Origin: Przewalskia tangutica
Taxonomy: Eukaryota > Streptophyta > Magnoliopsida > Solanales > Solanaceae
NCBI GenBank assembly: GCA_029844215.1
Contig: CM056731.1
Coordinates: forward strand, 82,418,992 to 82,482,991
Direction of reading: 5' to 3'
DNA length: 64,000 nt
The notes beneath the pieces are model-generated. The model saw only the letters and a program-made list of their open reading frames with translations. It was not told where the DNA came from and made no database searches. Positions 12,331 to 24,223 of this stretch are shown in pieces (position 1 is the stretch's first letter; the number at the start of each line of letters is the position of its first letter). Position numbers and translations under genes: made by a program.

Positions 12331-13107
12331 GAGCGCACTATCCAGACTCTTGAGGATATGCTGCGAGCCTGTGTTATCGACTTCAGGGGTAGCTGGGAGG
12401 ATCATTTGCCTCTAGTTGAGTTTGCATATAATAATAGCTACCACTCCAGTATTCAGATGGCGCCTTATGAGGCCTTGTATGGGAGGAAGTGCAGATCGCC
12501 GATAGGCTGGTTCGATGTGGGCGAGGTGCAGTTAGTGGGACCAGATTTGGTGCAGCAGGCAGTGGATAAGGTGAAACTTATCCAGGAGAGGTTGCTGACA
12601 GCTCAGAGTCGACAGAAGTCATATGCAGATCATCGTCGTCGGCATCTGGAGTTCGAGGTTGATGATTGGGTTTTTCTGAAGGTGTCACCCATGAAGGGTG
12701 TGATGAGATTCGGGAAGAAAGGGAAACTCAGCCCAAGGTACATTGGGCCGTATCAGATTGTCCGCAGGGTAGGCAAGGTTGCCTATGAGTTGGATCTGCC
12801 GTCCGATCTGGAGGCAGTGCATCCGGTTTTTCACGTTTCTATGCTGAGGAGATGTATCGGGGATCCATCTAGAGTTCACCCGATTGACGATGTCCAGGTG
12901 ACCGAGGGGTTATCGTATGAGGAGATTCCCATAGCGATAGTCGATCGTCAGGTTAGGCGTCTGCGGACCAAGGACGTGGCTTCCGTCAAAGTCTTGTGGC
13001 GGAACGAGCTTAGGGAGGAGATGACGTGGGAAGCAGAGGAGGACATGAGGCAGAGGTACCCTCACTTATTCCCCACACCTCCAGGTAATTCACTTTCCTA
13101 CTTGTAA
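12289..13107 (+). CDS. Element A integrase C-terminal part with chromodomain-like tail
   Basis: A 272-codon open frame. It starts with FHPQTDGQAERTIQTLEDML, in which the Glu at 12331-12333 is the third catalytic residue. It continues through AYNNSYHSSIQMAPYEALYG, the GPY/F module (YIGPYQIVRRVGKVAYEL, about 12740-12800) and the VHPVFHVSMLRR segment, and ends with VLWRNELREEMTWEAEEDMR (about 12990-13050), a short chromodomain-like tail as in Tekay chromoviruses. Such tails are known to direct insertion to H3K9-methylated chromatin. The stop is at 13105-13107. This is the best-preserved integrase of the window and is free of the swaps seen upstream. Confidence 0.92.
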   Translation: MSTIAFHPQTDGQAERTIQTLEDMLRACVIDFRGSWEDHLPLVEFAYNNSYHSSIQMAPYEALYGRKCRSPIGWFDVGEVQLVGPDLVQQAVDKVKLIQERLLTAQSRQKSYADHRRRHLEFEVDDWVFLKVSPMKGVMRFGKKGKLSPRYIGPYQIVRRVGKVAYELDLPSDLEAVHPVFHVSMLRRCIGDPSRVHPIDDVQVTEGLSYEEIPIAIVDRQVRRLRTKDVASVKVLWRNELREEMTWEAEEDMRQRYPHLFPTPPGNSLSYL

Positions 13108-13235
13108 ATTTTCATTGCCATATATGCCTAAGTGTTGTTTTGTGGCCATGTGTGGCACTTGCAAACTGTTTAAGCTTTATCGTTAACTGTCTTGGGAAGG
13201 AACATTCGGGACGAATGTTTCTAAGGAGGGGAGAA
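13108..13235 (+). other. Element A 3' untranslated gap with hairpin and PPT
   Basis: Between the integrase stop and the LTR lie 128 bases, including a hairpin at 13201-13219 (arms aacattcg/cgaatgtt) and the PPT AAGGAGGGGAGAA at 13223-13235, which touches the LTR start TGTTATACCCCG. No coding potential seen. Confidence 0.85.
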
Positions 13236-13644
13236 TGTTATACCCCGTATTTCCAGAGTATGTACGTGAGGGTGTACGTACAAAAGTTAGCCTAAGTAAA
13301 AGACCTTGGACGAAAAAGTTTGTGCACAACTCGCTAAAAGAATCGTTTTTCGACGAAACGTTTTACTAAACTCGCGTAGGGTAAATTCCGGCTATGTCAT
13401 TTATTATTTTTGCGGATTTTTCCGAGAGACGAAATATTTTGGACCAACGGGAGGGTGACACTTGTCACCCTCATTGGACGGCAAAGGTGACATTGTTTGG
13501 CACGTTTTTTGTGCCTTTGCACAAGTCAAGGAGTTGGTAGGATATTTTGTGTAGTAGATGGATAAGGACACTTGCCTAAATCTTCACCCTACACTTGCCT
13601 TGCACTTGGCATCATCTTGGCCATTGGTTGGCCTTTGTTTGACC

Positions 13645-13652
13645 TATAAATA
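13645..13652 (+). promoter_or_regulatory. TATA box, A 3' LTR
   Basis: TATAAATA, 409 bases from the LTR start, followed by a run of C and then the conserved gttcttcatcc word. Read-through from this LTR would go outward into J. Confidence 0.6.
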
Positions 13653-13708
13653 CCCCCCTTAAGATGAAGAGTTCTTCATCCACAAATCAATTTCCATGTC
13701 TTGAAAAA

Positions 13709-13815
13709 TCCCTCCCCCTCTCTCTAAGCTTTTCGTCCAAGCCACCTCCCCCCCCCCCCCCCCTTGAGAAGGCCTTGGCCGAATACCCCCCCCCCCTCTA
13801 AAAGAAGCCCTAGCC
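13709..13815 (+). repeat. C-run block in A LTR
   Basis: Runs of up to about 18 C separated by cttggccgaa-type spacers. Equivalent G/C-run blocks lie about 70-180 bases after the TATA box in E, J, B and K LTRs. Run lengths differ between copies and may be unreliable. Confidence 0.6.
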
Positions 13816-14417
13816 GAAACACCACCCCCTCCCTTGGTAGAAAAGTTGTCTTCCAAATACCCTAGCCCAATTCTCTTATAGTATCTTAGTAGAAGTTGTT
13901 GGGAACTTCTAAGGGTTCTTGGAGCTTTCGGAGCGTACAAATTAGGAGCTAAACCTTGCTCAGGAGCGACTTTTATCTAGGATATTATTAGGCTTACCGA
14001 GGTAAATAATCTTATCCTTCTTTTGTAAATAGAGAATACATACTGTAGAAGTATAGGAATAAGTATAAATACTTAGAAAGATATTAAAGAATAGAATTGA
14101 ACTGTTATCACAGTAGAAGGGTTTAAAATAAGAATAATAGAATTGTACTTACATAGGACTGTTTTCACAGTAGACTTGAGTAGCTCACCGGGTAGGGAAG
14201 TGCTGCCCGATTTTCCGTAGAATAGAGGACCCTCTACTTAGAACTGTTTACAGAATAGTCTAGACGTTGATAGACGTATTTGACTATTATAGGCTGATTC
14301 TCTGCGCGCGGCATATTCGACTTGGCAGGTGGATTTCGCCGAGAAGGTATGTGATTCTTCCTACACTCTTGAGCATGATATTTTAAATATATAGTACGGT
14401 AGACGTACGAGTGTTAA

Positions 14418-14497
14418 CTGAATAATAACTACGACAATGTCTTTTGACTTAAGCCTGAATAATAACTACGGCAATGTCTCTTGACTTAAGCCTGAAT
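14418..14497 (+). repeat. 37-base tandem repeat in A LTR
   Basis: Two full copies with period 37 of a unit beginning ctgaataataactacg and ending gacttaagc, then a partial third. The same unit occurs in the LTRs of B and J. Confidence 0.8.
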
Positions 14498-14854
14498 AAT
14501 AAAAGATCTTGAAGCATTTCAAAAAGAATACTGAATCATTTTTTAACAGAAGAGAAACAGTTGGTTTTTAAACAAAAGCTTAAGAGTTATACTAGCTTTA
14601 TGGGAAGTTAGGTATAACCACTTAAGAAAGATAAAAAGAACTGTTTACTTAATTGCTTATAAAAACCTTGTATTGATTTCTGTAAGGTATATTAAGATTG
14701 TTTGATAAATAGACATACTATGATGCTATGTGTGTTAGTGTCTTGTGATGTTGTGAAAGGGGGTCATTCTTGTTGTGCTTACGTTGCTAGACGGTAAGTC
14801 AGTTGTACTGTTATTATATCACCTACCCCCTTGACTGGTTATACCGAGGGCTTG

Positions 14855-15085
14855 CCACCCTTGATGCGGGTCTATACGGCCTATGCGGTCTGTGAGACTA
14901 TGCGGAGCTGGGAGCTCGAGATTGATCATTCAGTGTTTTAGCGTCACGGGGATGCCTATGCGGATGCTGTGACTACGCGGTCTATTGAGACTATGCGGTG
15001 CGGGAGTCGAGGAGTGCAGGGGTTAGCTACCCCGTCGAGGAATACCTCATGCGGGTCTGTGTGTGACCTATGCGGACTGCGGGAA
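14855..15085 (+). repeat. CTATGCGG-rich island in A LTR
   Basis: Repeated words ctatgcgg, cctcatgcggg and gcgggtct over about 230 bases; the A version of the CCGCAT-rich island seen in all the other LTR subfamilies except L. Confidence 0.6.
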
Positions 15086-15715
15086 GTCCAGGACTAGGCA
15101 CGCATAATGATACTATGGGCGATTGGCCTTGCTTCGATCATTCGCGGCCTAGGAAAGACCAGTTACAGTATATCTATGTTGCTCTTGCTTATGTTGTGGC
15201 ACTATGTGCAATTGAACTGATTGTATTTGCAATGGCTTTAAATACTTTGATTTCATTTAAGTACTTTACAGTTTCACATACTTGGTACCTGTTGTACTGA
15301 CCTCCTTCGGGGGGCTGCGTTCATGCCGCAGGTAAGGGCAAGCAGGTGCTAGATCCACATCCTTAGGATCTCTTTGCTTTGGTGTCAGGAGCTCCATCTT
15401 CTCCGGAGGCTCGACTTTTGGGTATGATCTCCCTGTTATTGTATATAGTTTTGTACATTCAGGGTATGGCGGGGCCCTGTCCCGCCATAGTTATTATCTT
15501 CTTAGAGGTCTGTAGTCCTATTGTACAGTTGGGATGTAATTACAAAACTATGTTTATATATATATGCCGAAAGGCGACATTTTCTCACATAAAACTGTGT
15601 CTCATTATACAACTGTTTCATGTATTGTTTTTATATTCCGCTGATTACTCTGATGTATGACTACTTGGGTGCCCGGGTAAGGCACCAGTCACGGGCCCCG
15701 GAACGGGTCGTGACA

Positions 15716-15720
15716 ACTAA
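15716..15720. repeat. Right target site duplication of A (one copy visible)
   Basis: The bases actaa follow the CGTGACA end of A. The uninterrupted J LTR reads gccgactactaaaaccc at about 21704-21722, so actaa is the expected 5-base duplication. Its partner lies left of the window. Confidence 0.6.
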
Positions 15721-15824
15721 AACCCACAGTACTAACAAGGTCATAAACTGTATCATGAGATCTGTCTAGACCGTCACATGATCAAAGCTGGTCACTCGCG
15801 CGAGATCAAATGCGCGTCTAGCCC

Positions 15825-16060
15825 CGAACTTCCGCACTCGCATAGGCCAACCTCATAGGCCCGCATGAGGTATTCCCGCATCGGTAGCTACTCCCGGCAT
15901 CCGCTGGACTCGCGATCCGCATGGCCACATGTAGACCGCATGACCATAAAGGCCGCACTAACACGGAACTCGTAGCTCGCATAGGTCCTCGGACCGCATG
16001 AGGTATCCTCGAATCATAGTCACCTGGTGCTCGAGTATTACCCGCATCGGAGGCGGCAAC
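15825..16060. repeat. CCGCAT-rich array in J left LTR
   Basis: GC-rich island with repeated ggcccgcatgagg-type words, in the same position as in the other LTRs. Confidence 0.55.
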
Positions 16061-17023
16061 CTCGGGAACATGTCAAGGTGAGTGGTACAATACCAACATA
16101 ACAGCTGATCGTTAAACAACTTAAGCGCAATCGAGGGAAACCCCTTTACACAATCATCACAAGATACTAACACACGTAGCATCCTAGCATGTTTCCTTAT
16201 CAAATCAACAAGAAAGTATTACAAGGCTATCACAAACCAACACAGTCAAATTATTCACACAAGGTACTTTCTACTATATGATTAACAACATTGGGTTTTT
16301 ATCCCCAAAGTTCTTCATACATTAACTCTTTAAAAGATACGTTACTTTCACAAAAGTCACACAATACCCGTAGTATATAAAAATAGAGTGATTATCTTTT
16401 GAAGTAAATCAAAACACTTCTCTTTGTAAAATCAAGTAACAACATTCTTTTCCAAACGTTCAAGTTTGCCTAATTTCAATTACTCAAGTTTCTCATTTTC
16501 GAAAGGTTTCGTAGTTCATAGTTTTAATCCTTTAAAACAATTTGAGAAACATATACCTTATGTGTGAGTAGGTTATTCTTGTTCATAACAATCTTATTAC
16601 AAAGACCATGATCTAGGAAATGTAATATCATTTTGTCTCATCTTAGCTTCTATGCAGATGGAAGTTTCTACTGGTTTTAATAATACTTTATTAGTCAAAA
16701 CATTTCCCTTTATTAGCGATGCTGTGGTTTGTTCGATACTTATTCTGATTTCCGAAATCAGTAAAACATTATTCCTTTAAAAACCAAGTACTCATTACTC
16801 ACGAATGAGGTTTCACACTTTTTAACAAAATTCAATTAAGTCAAGTCTCTTATCTTTTAAGATCAAGTCTCTTAACTTCTTAAATCAATAAATTATTCTT
16901 TTTATCTCTCTTAAGCCGTTATACCTAACTTCCCATAAAGCTAGTATAACTCTTAAGCTTTTAAAACCAAGTATTACTCTTCTGTTAAAAATGATTCAGT
17001 ATTCTTTTGAAATACTTCAAGAT

Positions 17024-17105
17024 TATTCAGGCTTAAGTCAAAAGACATTGCCGTAATTATTATTCAGGCTTAAGTCTGAAGACATTGCCGTAATTATTAT
17101 TCAGT
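17024..17105 (-). repeat. 37-base tandem repeat in J left LTR
   Basis: Two copies of the unit with aggcttaagtcaaaagaca and cattgccgtaattattattc, matching the repeat of A and B on the opposite strand. Confidence 0.75.
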
Positions 17106-18029
17106 TAACACACGTACGTCTACCGTACTATATATTCTTTAAAATATCATGCTCAAGAGGATAGGAAGAATCACATACCTCGTGACGATTTATCGACTAT
17201 AAGCAAATCGCTCCACGGCTATAACCCGGCTAGCCTTGTCCATCATTCAAGTAGCACATGCTACTCACCGAACATTCAACCTATAAAGGTTATACGAGTC
17301 TATCAAAGCCTAGACTACTCGGTAGAATAAATCTAGATACAAGATTCTACGGAAATTTGGGCAGCCCTTCCCTACCCGTCAAACTTCACAAGTCTCATGT
17401 CTGATCCCATGTAAGTCTGACAACTCCCTTCTTATATACTTTCCTTGTATATACTTATACTTATACATCAATAGTATGTAAACTCAATTACAATAGGGAG
17501 ACAAGATATTTACCTCGATAAGCCCATAATTATCCAAGTTAAATGTCGATCCTGAGCAACGCTTAGCTCCTACTCCGGGTGCTCCAACCCGCTCCAAACA
17601 ACCCTTAGAAGTTCTACGCAACTTCTTCTTAATACTTCAACCAACTGTGAAGATTTTTCCTTAGGGTTTCGGTTTGAGACAAAAAGGACATAAGGTAGTA
17701 TTTCCGGGCTCTACGTATAGAGGTAACTTTGGAATACTACAAGGTATACGGCTAAGGTACTTTGGTATAGTAACAATACTTTGGAGAGTATTTCTACCAA
17801 GAGGGGGGGTATTTATACGAGACAACACCACAAGGAGGGGGGGTGTACCCCTCGGCCAACCCCACTAGGAGGGGGGGAAACTCTCGGCCAAGGGGGAGGG
17901 GCTCTCGGCCAAGGGGCCTCACCAAGGGGGGAGGGGGAGGCTAGGACGAGAACCTCAACACAAAGGGGGGAGAAGAGCTTTCAAGACTTAGAACAATTTT
18001 GGGATGAAGAAGTCTTCAAGTTAGGGGGG

Positions 18030-18037
18030 TATTTATA
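18030..18037 (-). promoter_or_regulatory. TATA box, J left LTR
   Basis: TATAAATA on the minus strand about 400 bases from the LTR start. Confidence 0.6.
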
Positions 18038-18435
18038 GGACAATCAAGGGCCAAGATCATGCCAAGTAGTAGGCAAGTGTAGGGTGTGGATTTGGACAAG
18101 TGTGTGTGGGTCCCACCTTATCTATCTAACACACAAAATATCCTACCAACTATTGACTCTCCAAATCGTCCCAATGCCGCCCCTTAAGTCCACCAATGAG
18201 AGGGTGCCAAGTGTTGCCCTCTAGTTGGTCCAAAACGTTTCGTCTCTCGGAAAAATCCGCAAAAAATATAAATGACATAGCCGGAATTTTCCCTTCGCAA
18301 GTCTTGTAAAACATTTCGTCGAAAAACGATTCTAATCGGGTGTTGTGCACAAAAATTCGAACCTTGCCTACTTTAAGCTTCAAACTTTTCTACGTACGTC
18401 CTTACGTACATACTCTGGAAATACGGGGTATAACA

Positions 18436-18470
18436 TTCTCCCCTCCTTAGAAACATTCGTCCCGAATGTT
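18436..18470 (-). other. PPT and hairpin of J
   Basis: The PPT AAGGAGGGGAGAA (minus strand, 18436-18448) touches the LTR. Three bases away stands the hairpin aacattcg/cgaatgtt (18452-18470). Confidence 0.8.
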
Positions 18471-18789
18471 CCTTCTAAGTCTCAAAACAAACAGCGCCAA
18501 AGATAGTCTTCACTGCTATACTTACGAAAACAACCATGCCACACCTGGCCACAACACAACACGCGCAAATACTTACCTCCAAGTCCACGAGGAATCACCT
18601 CCATCACTACAAAAACTCCCACCCAAGGGCTAAAAGGTACTCCCCTCGCACCTTCACTTTACAAAAGAAAAGATCACATCTATGTTCTTAACACATGCTC
18701 GCTTCTTCCCTTACTCGTCGTACCCTTCTCGTACACTCGAACTCTTCCTCATAACTTACCACATTCCTGTTACTGCTTCAGTTCCCAAA

Positions 18790-19560
18790 ACTCTGGGTTA
18801 CTACCTCCACTTGGTCATCATTAACTGAGAATACTCTGGATGGATCTCCGATACTCTTCCGAACATAGCAATATGAAAGATCGGACATACTGCCTCCTAA
18901 GTCGGATGGCAAAAAGCTAACATATAGGCAACCTGGCCTATTCTTCACATGATCTGAAAGGGCCCAAAGTAACTCGGGCTAAGTTTCCTCTGTTCCGAAT
19001 CTCGTCACACCCTTCCGGCGTGGTACCTTCAAGAAGACCCACCGTCAACCTGTATTCCAAACGTCGTCGCCGATTATCCGCACAACTTCTGTTGACTCTG
19101 GGCTGCCAATAACCTCTTCTGGATAAGCTTCACCCTATCCACATCCTAATGAACAAGTATGAACCAACTATCTGAACCTTGCCAACATCGAACCAATCGA
19201 ACGGCAACTTACATTTCCGCCCCTACAAGGCGTCATAAAGCGACATTCGAATACTGAAATGGTAGCTATTAAAACACTCCCTCAACAGGAGACAACAATC
19301 CTCACAGCTACCCCTGAAATCCACACACTGGCCCGAGGGCGAATGCGATACTGAGACTTACCTGAGTTCCTAACCCTGCCTGGTAAAACTTCCCGAAAAG
19401 AACAACCATAACTTGGGCTCCAGCATGCATCATAAGGTGAAGGTAGGCACGCATGCGCCTTACAACCTTCGATATAACACCTCGCATAACCTGCCGAGTA
19501 AACGATCTGGCCCGAAGACAAGAGGAATCGACCACCGGCCCGACCATCGGTCGAACGCAT
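18790..19560 (-). pseudogene. J integrase relic
   Basis: Decayed integrase C-terminal half, closely similar to the relics in K and E. Readable parts include the segment that matches RPRASVWISGVAVRIVVSC in place of the DFRGSWEDHLPL segment of A, the stop in the Tyr-Glu-Ala-Leu-Tyr word, and a damaged GPY/F segment near 18960. No complete DDE triad. It shares its lesions with K, which shows a common non-autonomous ancestor. Confidence 0.72.
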
Positions 19561-20140
19561 CCATGAACTCGTACGCTGGTTAACTGAACTTGGGCCTAAC
19601 ACCCTCGTGACCCTACCACAAGGCGGGACCACCACAAACTGACCCCATCACCATACAGGCCGTGGGTTGACCCGCAACATAGCCTCAACCCGACCCGGCA
19701 ACGCGCAAAACACTAGCTCCCTGACCTGGAACAACCTCACTAATCACGTCACGAAAACCTAGCGGTCTTCTTAGCTCAACTACCCTCTTTCATTCACACT
19801 ACCCAGGGACTTATCCCACAACAGCTCACGTGTAGTATGCACTTCGATGAGGGTTAAACCTAAAAATATAGATCTCTCTCGAGATGGCCTTACCTCTAAG
19901 GTCTCTACGTGTAACACTCTAAAGCTCATACTTTCTCTATCCCCCAATCTTACTCGGTTAACTAACCATGATTTCTAATCACAATTTACACAACAATTAA
20001 GGTATACTCATCTTGTCATACGTACCAATCTCTAGAGGGTTCAGGATATACTGGTATCTACTGCTTCACTCCCCTCTGTCGTCCTAATCAACCCTGCCCT
20101 GTTGGGCGCATAGCTAAGGAAGGTGATGAACTACCCATCG
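19560..20140 (-). other. J unknown conserved stretch (hinge region)
   Basis: About 580 bases between the integrase and gag relics, with no domain I recognise. Shared with E, K and L and best conserved around 19600-19700 (a Gly/Val/Pro-rich GC-rich segment in minus orientation) and 19740-19800. Confidence 0.6.
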
Positions 20141-20149
20141 ATCCTGAAG

Positions 20150-20864
20150 GCTAAGTCCTCCTACTTGCATCCCTCCTACTAGGACACCCTTTCGCCACCC
20201 GGCCCTTACGGCCGTAGGTACAATAAGTACCAACAAAAAGACGACATTCCCCCGGGATGACGCCTGTCACACTGTGAACCGGAAGCCCTGGAGCTCTGAC
20301 CAACTCCGGCATACCCCGAATATCCTGAAATCCGTGGAGGACCACTCTGCACTGGCGGAGGTGTGTATCCAGTCTGCTGCTGAGGTGATTTGCCTCGAAA
20401 GTTACCAAAGGACCTTGCTGTTCTGGCCCTCTTCTGCTGTCCTTGGTTAACCCGTCGATCTCTACGTTTCTTGGCCTGCTGCGCATAAGCCCGTACACAG
20501 GCCATGCTCAAGCCCAACTGAAGAATTACTCTTGCACAACCCTCTCTTAGATATTCATCAAGACTCGCGGTACATCGGTATACTCTCTGGTAGCCAAATC
20601 CATAGCTAGTAACAGGGTCGCCTCTTTGCAACTATATTCTCTGTTCCCTGTCGTGGAACTAAAGGTTCAAATATCATGGCCGCAGTAGGAACTGCTGCCG
20701 CCGTGCTAAACTCTGCTGGGGCTGGCGATGTCGCAGAACTCCCCAAATGAAGCACCACCCCAGGTGATGATTGGGCCTGTGCCCACGTAACCCTCTGTAC
20801 TCTACTCGCAGCTCCCTCGGCTGCCTTGCCCTCCTGGGCCCGGGTTTGCCCTACGCGGAGGCAT
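20150..20864 (-). pseudogene. J shortened gag
   Basis: The gag start codon is at 20862-20864 (Met-Pro-Pro start). The product would pass from an Ala/Pro-rich N-terminus (PTAAMIFEPLVPRQGTENI) almost directly to the YQRVYRC...LDEYLREGC segment. It then reaches the RRDRRVNQGQQKRARTARSF and Gly/Gln-rich linker, which match gag of B. Most of the central Retrotrans_gag domain is deleted. In the zinc knuckle (about 20205-20240) the second Cys reads Tyr and the His reads Arg, so it should not bind zinc. Confidence 0.75.
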
Positions 20865-21052
20865 AACGGTAAGGGAAAGAAATACGTTAGAGGGTCCAAC
20901 TTACAACACAACTCTAAGGCACGATCTCAGAGTGAGAAGAATAGAAACCAATCCTAAATATCCTATAGCCTCCTGATTATTGGTGTGGTGCCCACCACAC
21001 CGATAATCACGACTCTACTGGATACGATGCAGACACTTTCCAGAGATTAATC

Positions 21053-21064
21053 GCTCTGATACCA
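21053..21064 (-). other. Primer-binding site of J
   Basis: TGGTATCAGAGC on the minus strand, four bases from the LTR end at 21069. Confidence 0.9.
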
Positions 21065-24045
21065 CTTTTGTCACGACCGAACCGGGCGTGGTCGTGCCTA
21101 CCGGGCACCCAAGTAGCCATACATCAGAGTAATCAGCGGAATATATATCAACTAGAACAATTATATCCCTTTTTACAATTCTGCCCACAACAGTACTACA
21201 GACCTATAAGAATGATACGACAATGATGACGACGGGGCCCGCCATACCACGAATGTAGTACTACTCTGACGGGACTATACCATCGATAAGCCTCGGAACG
21301 GAGCTTCCCAAACGCTGAACTGTGACCCTAAGGCGAGGATCAACAACGTTGTACCTCTACTGCGGCATGAACGCGGCCCCGAAGAAGTCGATCTAACAGT
21401 ACCAAGTATGTGGCCCGAAAAATCACGTAAATGAAATCATAGCGGTCTATATAAAACAGGAGACATGTATGATAACCAAACTACAGTTCACAATAATAAG
21501 CAGTCATGTCAAGTCAGGGACTCACGCCCTCAAAGTCATCACTCAAATACAACTATGGGTCTCACGCCCACAACATCAATCATGCCCGTGGAATACCTTC
21601 CTCACTGCCAGCAGTCTATGATATAAAAGCACCAAGGAATACACATGAACACCAGGTCCCACCTGTGTCATCATAAAACCGTACGGGGTAAGTACGAAGG
21701 CATAGCCGACTACTAAAACCCACAGTACTAACAAGGTCATAAACTGTATCATGAGATCTGTCTAGACCGTCACATGATCAAAGCTGGTCACTACTCGCGC
21801 ATGATATCAAATGTGCGCGTCTAGCCACGAACTTCCCGCTGACTCGCATAGGCCAACCTCATAGGCCCGCATTAGGTATTCCCCGCATCGAGGGTAGCTA
21901 CTACCCGGCATCCGCCTGGACTCGGAGTCCGCATGGCCACATAGGCCGCATGACCATAAAGGCCGTACACTAACCTGGAACTCTCGTAGCTCCGCATAGG
22001 TCCCCGGGACCCGCATGAGGTATCCTCGAATCATAGTCACACTGATGCACTGAGTATTACCCGCGTCGGAGGCGACTTAACCTCCGGGAACATGTCAAGG
22101 TGAGTGGTACAATACCAACATAACGACTGATCGTTAAACAACTTAAGCGCAATCGAGGGAAACCCCTTTACACAATCATCACAAGATACTAACACACGTA
22201 GCATCCTATCATGTTTCCTTATCAAATCAACAAGAAAGTATTACAATGCTATCACAAACCAACACAATCAAATTATTCACACAAGGTACTTTCTACTATA
22301 TGATTAACAAGATCGGGTTTTTATCCCCAAAGTACTTCATACATTAACTCTTTAAAAGATACGTTACTTTCACAAAAGTCACACAATACCCGTAGTATAT
22401 AAAAATAGAGTGATTATCTTTTGAAGTAAATCAAAACACTTCTCTTTGTAAAATCAAGTAACAACATTCTTTTCCAAACGTTCAAGTTTGCCTAATTTCA
22501 ATTACTCAAGTTTCTCATTTTCGAAAGGTTTCGTAGTTCATAGTTTTAATCCTTTAAAACAATTTGAGAAACATATACCTTATGTGTGAGTAGGTTATTC
22601 TTGTTCATAAAAATCTTATTACAGCAACCATGATCTAGGAAATGTAATATCATTTTGTCTCATCTTAGCTTCTATGCAGATGGAAGTTTCTACTGGTTTT
22701 AATAATACTTTATTAGTCAAAACATTTCCCTTTATTAGCGCTGCTGTGGTTTGTTCGATACTTATTCTGATTTCCGAAATCAGTAAAACATTATTCCTTT
22801 AAAAACCAAGTACTCATTACTCACGAATGAGGTTTCACACTTTTTAACAAAATTCAATTAAGTCAAGTCTCTTATCTTTTAAGATCAAGTCTCTTAACTT
22901 CTTAAATCAATAAATCATTCTTTTTATTTCTCTTAAGCCGTTATACCTAACTTCCAATAAAGCTAGTATAACTCTTAAGCTTTTAAAACCAAGTATTACT
23001 CTTCTGTTAAAAATGATTCAGTATTCTTTTGAAATACTTCAAGATTATTCAGGCTTAAGTCAAAAGACATTGCCGTAATTATTATTCGAGCTTAAGTGCG
23101 AAGACATTGCCGTAATTATTATTCGATTAACACGACGTCTACCGTACTATATATATATTCTTTAAAATATCATGCTCAAGAGGATAGGAAGAATCACACA
23201 CCTCGTGACGATTTATCGACTATAAGCAAATCGCTCCACGACTATAACCCGGCTAGCCTTGTCCATCATTCAAGTAGCACATGCTACTCACCGAACATTC
23301 AACCTATAAAGGTTATACGAGTCTATCAAAGCCTAGACTACTCGGTAGAATAAATCTAGATACAAGATTCTACGGAAATTTGGCGACCCTTCCTACAGTC
23401 AAACTTCACAAGTCTCATGTCTGATCTATGTAAATCTGATTCAATTCCCTTCTTATATACTTTCCTTGTATATACTTATACTTATACATCAATAGTATGT
23501 AAACTCAATTACAATAGGAGACAAGATATTTACCTCGATAAGCCCATAATTATCCAAGTTAAATGTCGATCTGAGCAACTTAGCTCCTACTCCGGTGCTC
23601 GACCCGCTCCAAACAACCCTTAGAAGTTCTACGCAACTTCTTCTTAATACTTGACCAAGCGTGAAGATTTTTCCTTAGGGTTTGGTTTGAGACAAAAAGG
23701 ACATAAGGTAGTATTTCCGGGCTCTACGTATAGAGGTAACTTTGGAATACTACAAGGTATACGGCTAAGGTACTTTGGTATAGTAACAATACTTTGGAGA
23801 GTATTTCTACCAAGAGGGGGGGTATTTATACGAGACAACACCACAAGGAGGGGGGGTGTACCCCTCGGCCAACCCCACTAGGAGGGGGGGGGGGAACTCT
23901 CGGCCAAGGGGGAGGGGCTCTCGGCCAAGGGGCCTCACCAAGGGGGGAGGGGGAGGCTAGGACGAGAACCTCAACACAAAGGGGGGAGAAGAGCTTTCAA
24001 GACTTAGAACAATTTTGGGATGAAGAAGTCTTCAAGTTAGGGGGG

Positions 24046-24053
24046 TATTTATA
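24046..24053 (-). promoter_or_regulatory. TATA box, J right (5') LTR
   Basis: TATAAATA on the minus strand. B lies about 180 bases upstream of it in element orientation and separates it from most of U3, so normal J promoter activity is probably lost. Confidence 0.6.
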
Positions 24054-24223
24054 GGACAATCAAGGGCCAAGATCATGCCAAGTAGTAGGCAAGTGTAGGG
24101 TGTGGATTTGGAAAAGTATGTGTGGGTCCCACCTTATCTATCTAACACGCAAAATATCCTACCAACTATTGACTCTCCAAATCGTCCCAATGACGCCCCT
24201 TAAGTCCACCAATGAGAGGGTGC

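Larger units (their letters stand above)
9650..15715 (+). mobile_element. Element A: autonomous Tekay-like element, 3' two-thirds
   Basis: This is the right-hand part of a plus-strand autonomous element. It holds the C-terminal gag linker, protease, RT, RNase H and integrase (9650-13107), then an untranslated gap with hairpin and PPT, then the 3' LTR (13236-15715). The remaining gag and 5' LTR lie left of the window; bases 1-35 are a sliver of the same gag, separated by the insertion of element E. The LTR is about 2.48 kb and of the same subfamily as B, with the same 37-base internal repeats. The sequence after 15715 continues inside the left LTR of J, so A was inserted there. Confidence 0.87.
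13236..15715 (+). repeat. Element A 3' LTR
   Basis: LTR of about 2.48 kb from TGTTATACCCCG to GGGTCGTGACA. It holds a TATA box (13645-13652), a C-run block (about 13709-13815), the 37-base tandem repeat (14418-14497) and a CTATGCGG-rich island (about 14855-15085). It belongs to the B subfamily and is largely free of CAG/CTG swaps. Confidence 0.9.
15716..18435 (-). repeat. J left (3') LTR, cut by A
   Basis: Minus-strand LTR whose right end is TGTTATACCCCG at 18435. It starts at a point matching about 21714 of the right LTR, so some 645 bases are missing from the window. It carries a TATA box (18030-18037), a G-run block (about 17805-17960), a 37-base repeat (about 17024-17105) and a GC-rich island (about 15825-16060). 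It is almost identical to 21714-24228 plus 34205-34429. Confidence 0.88.

Noticed and set aside
14418..14497. CRISPR-like or satellite array
   Set aside because: Direct repeats abut without unique spacers, number two to three, and lie at a fixed place in LTRs; a minisatellite within a retrotransposon.
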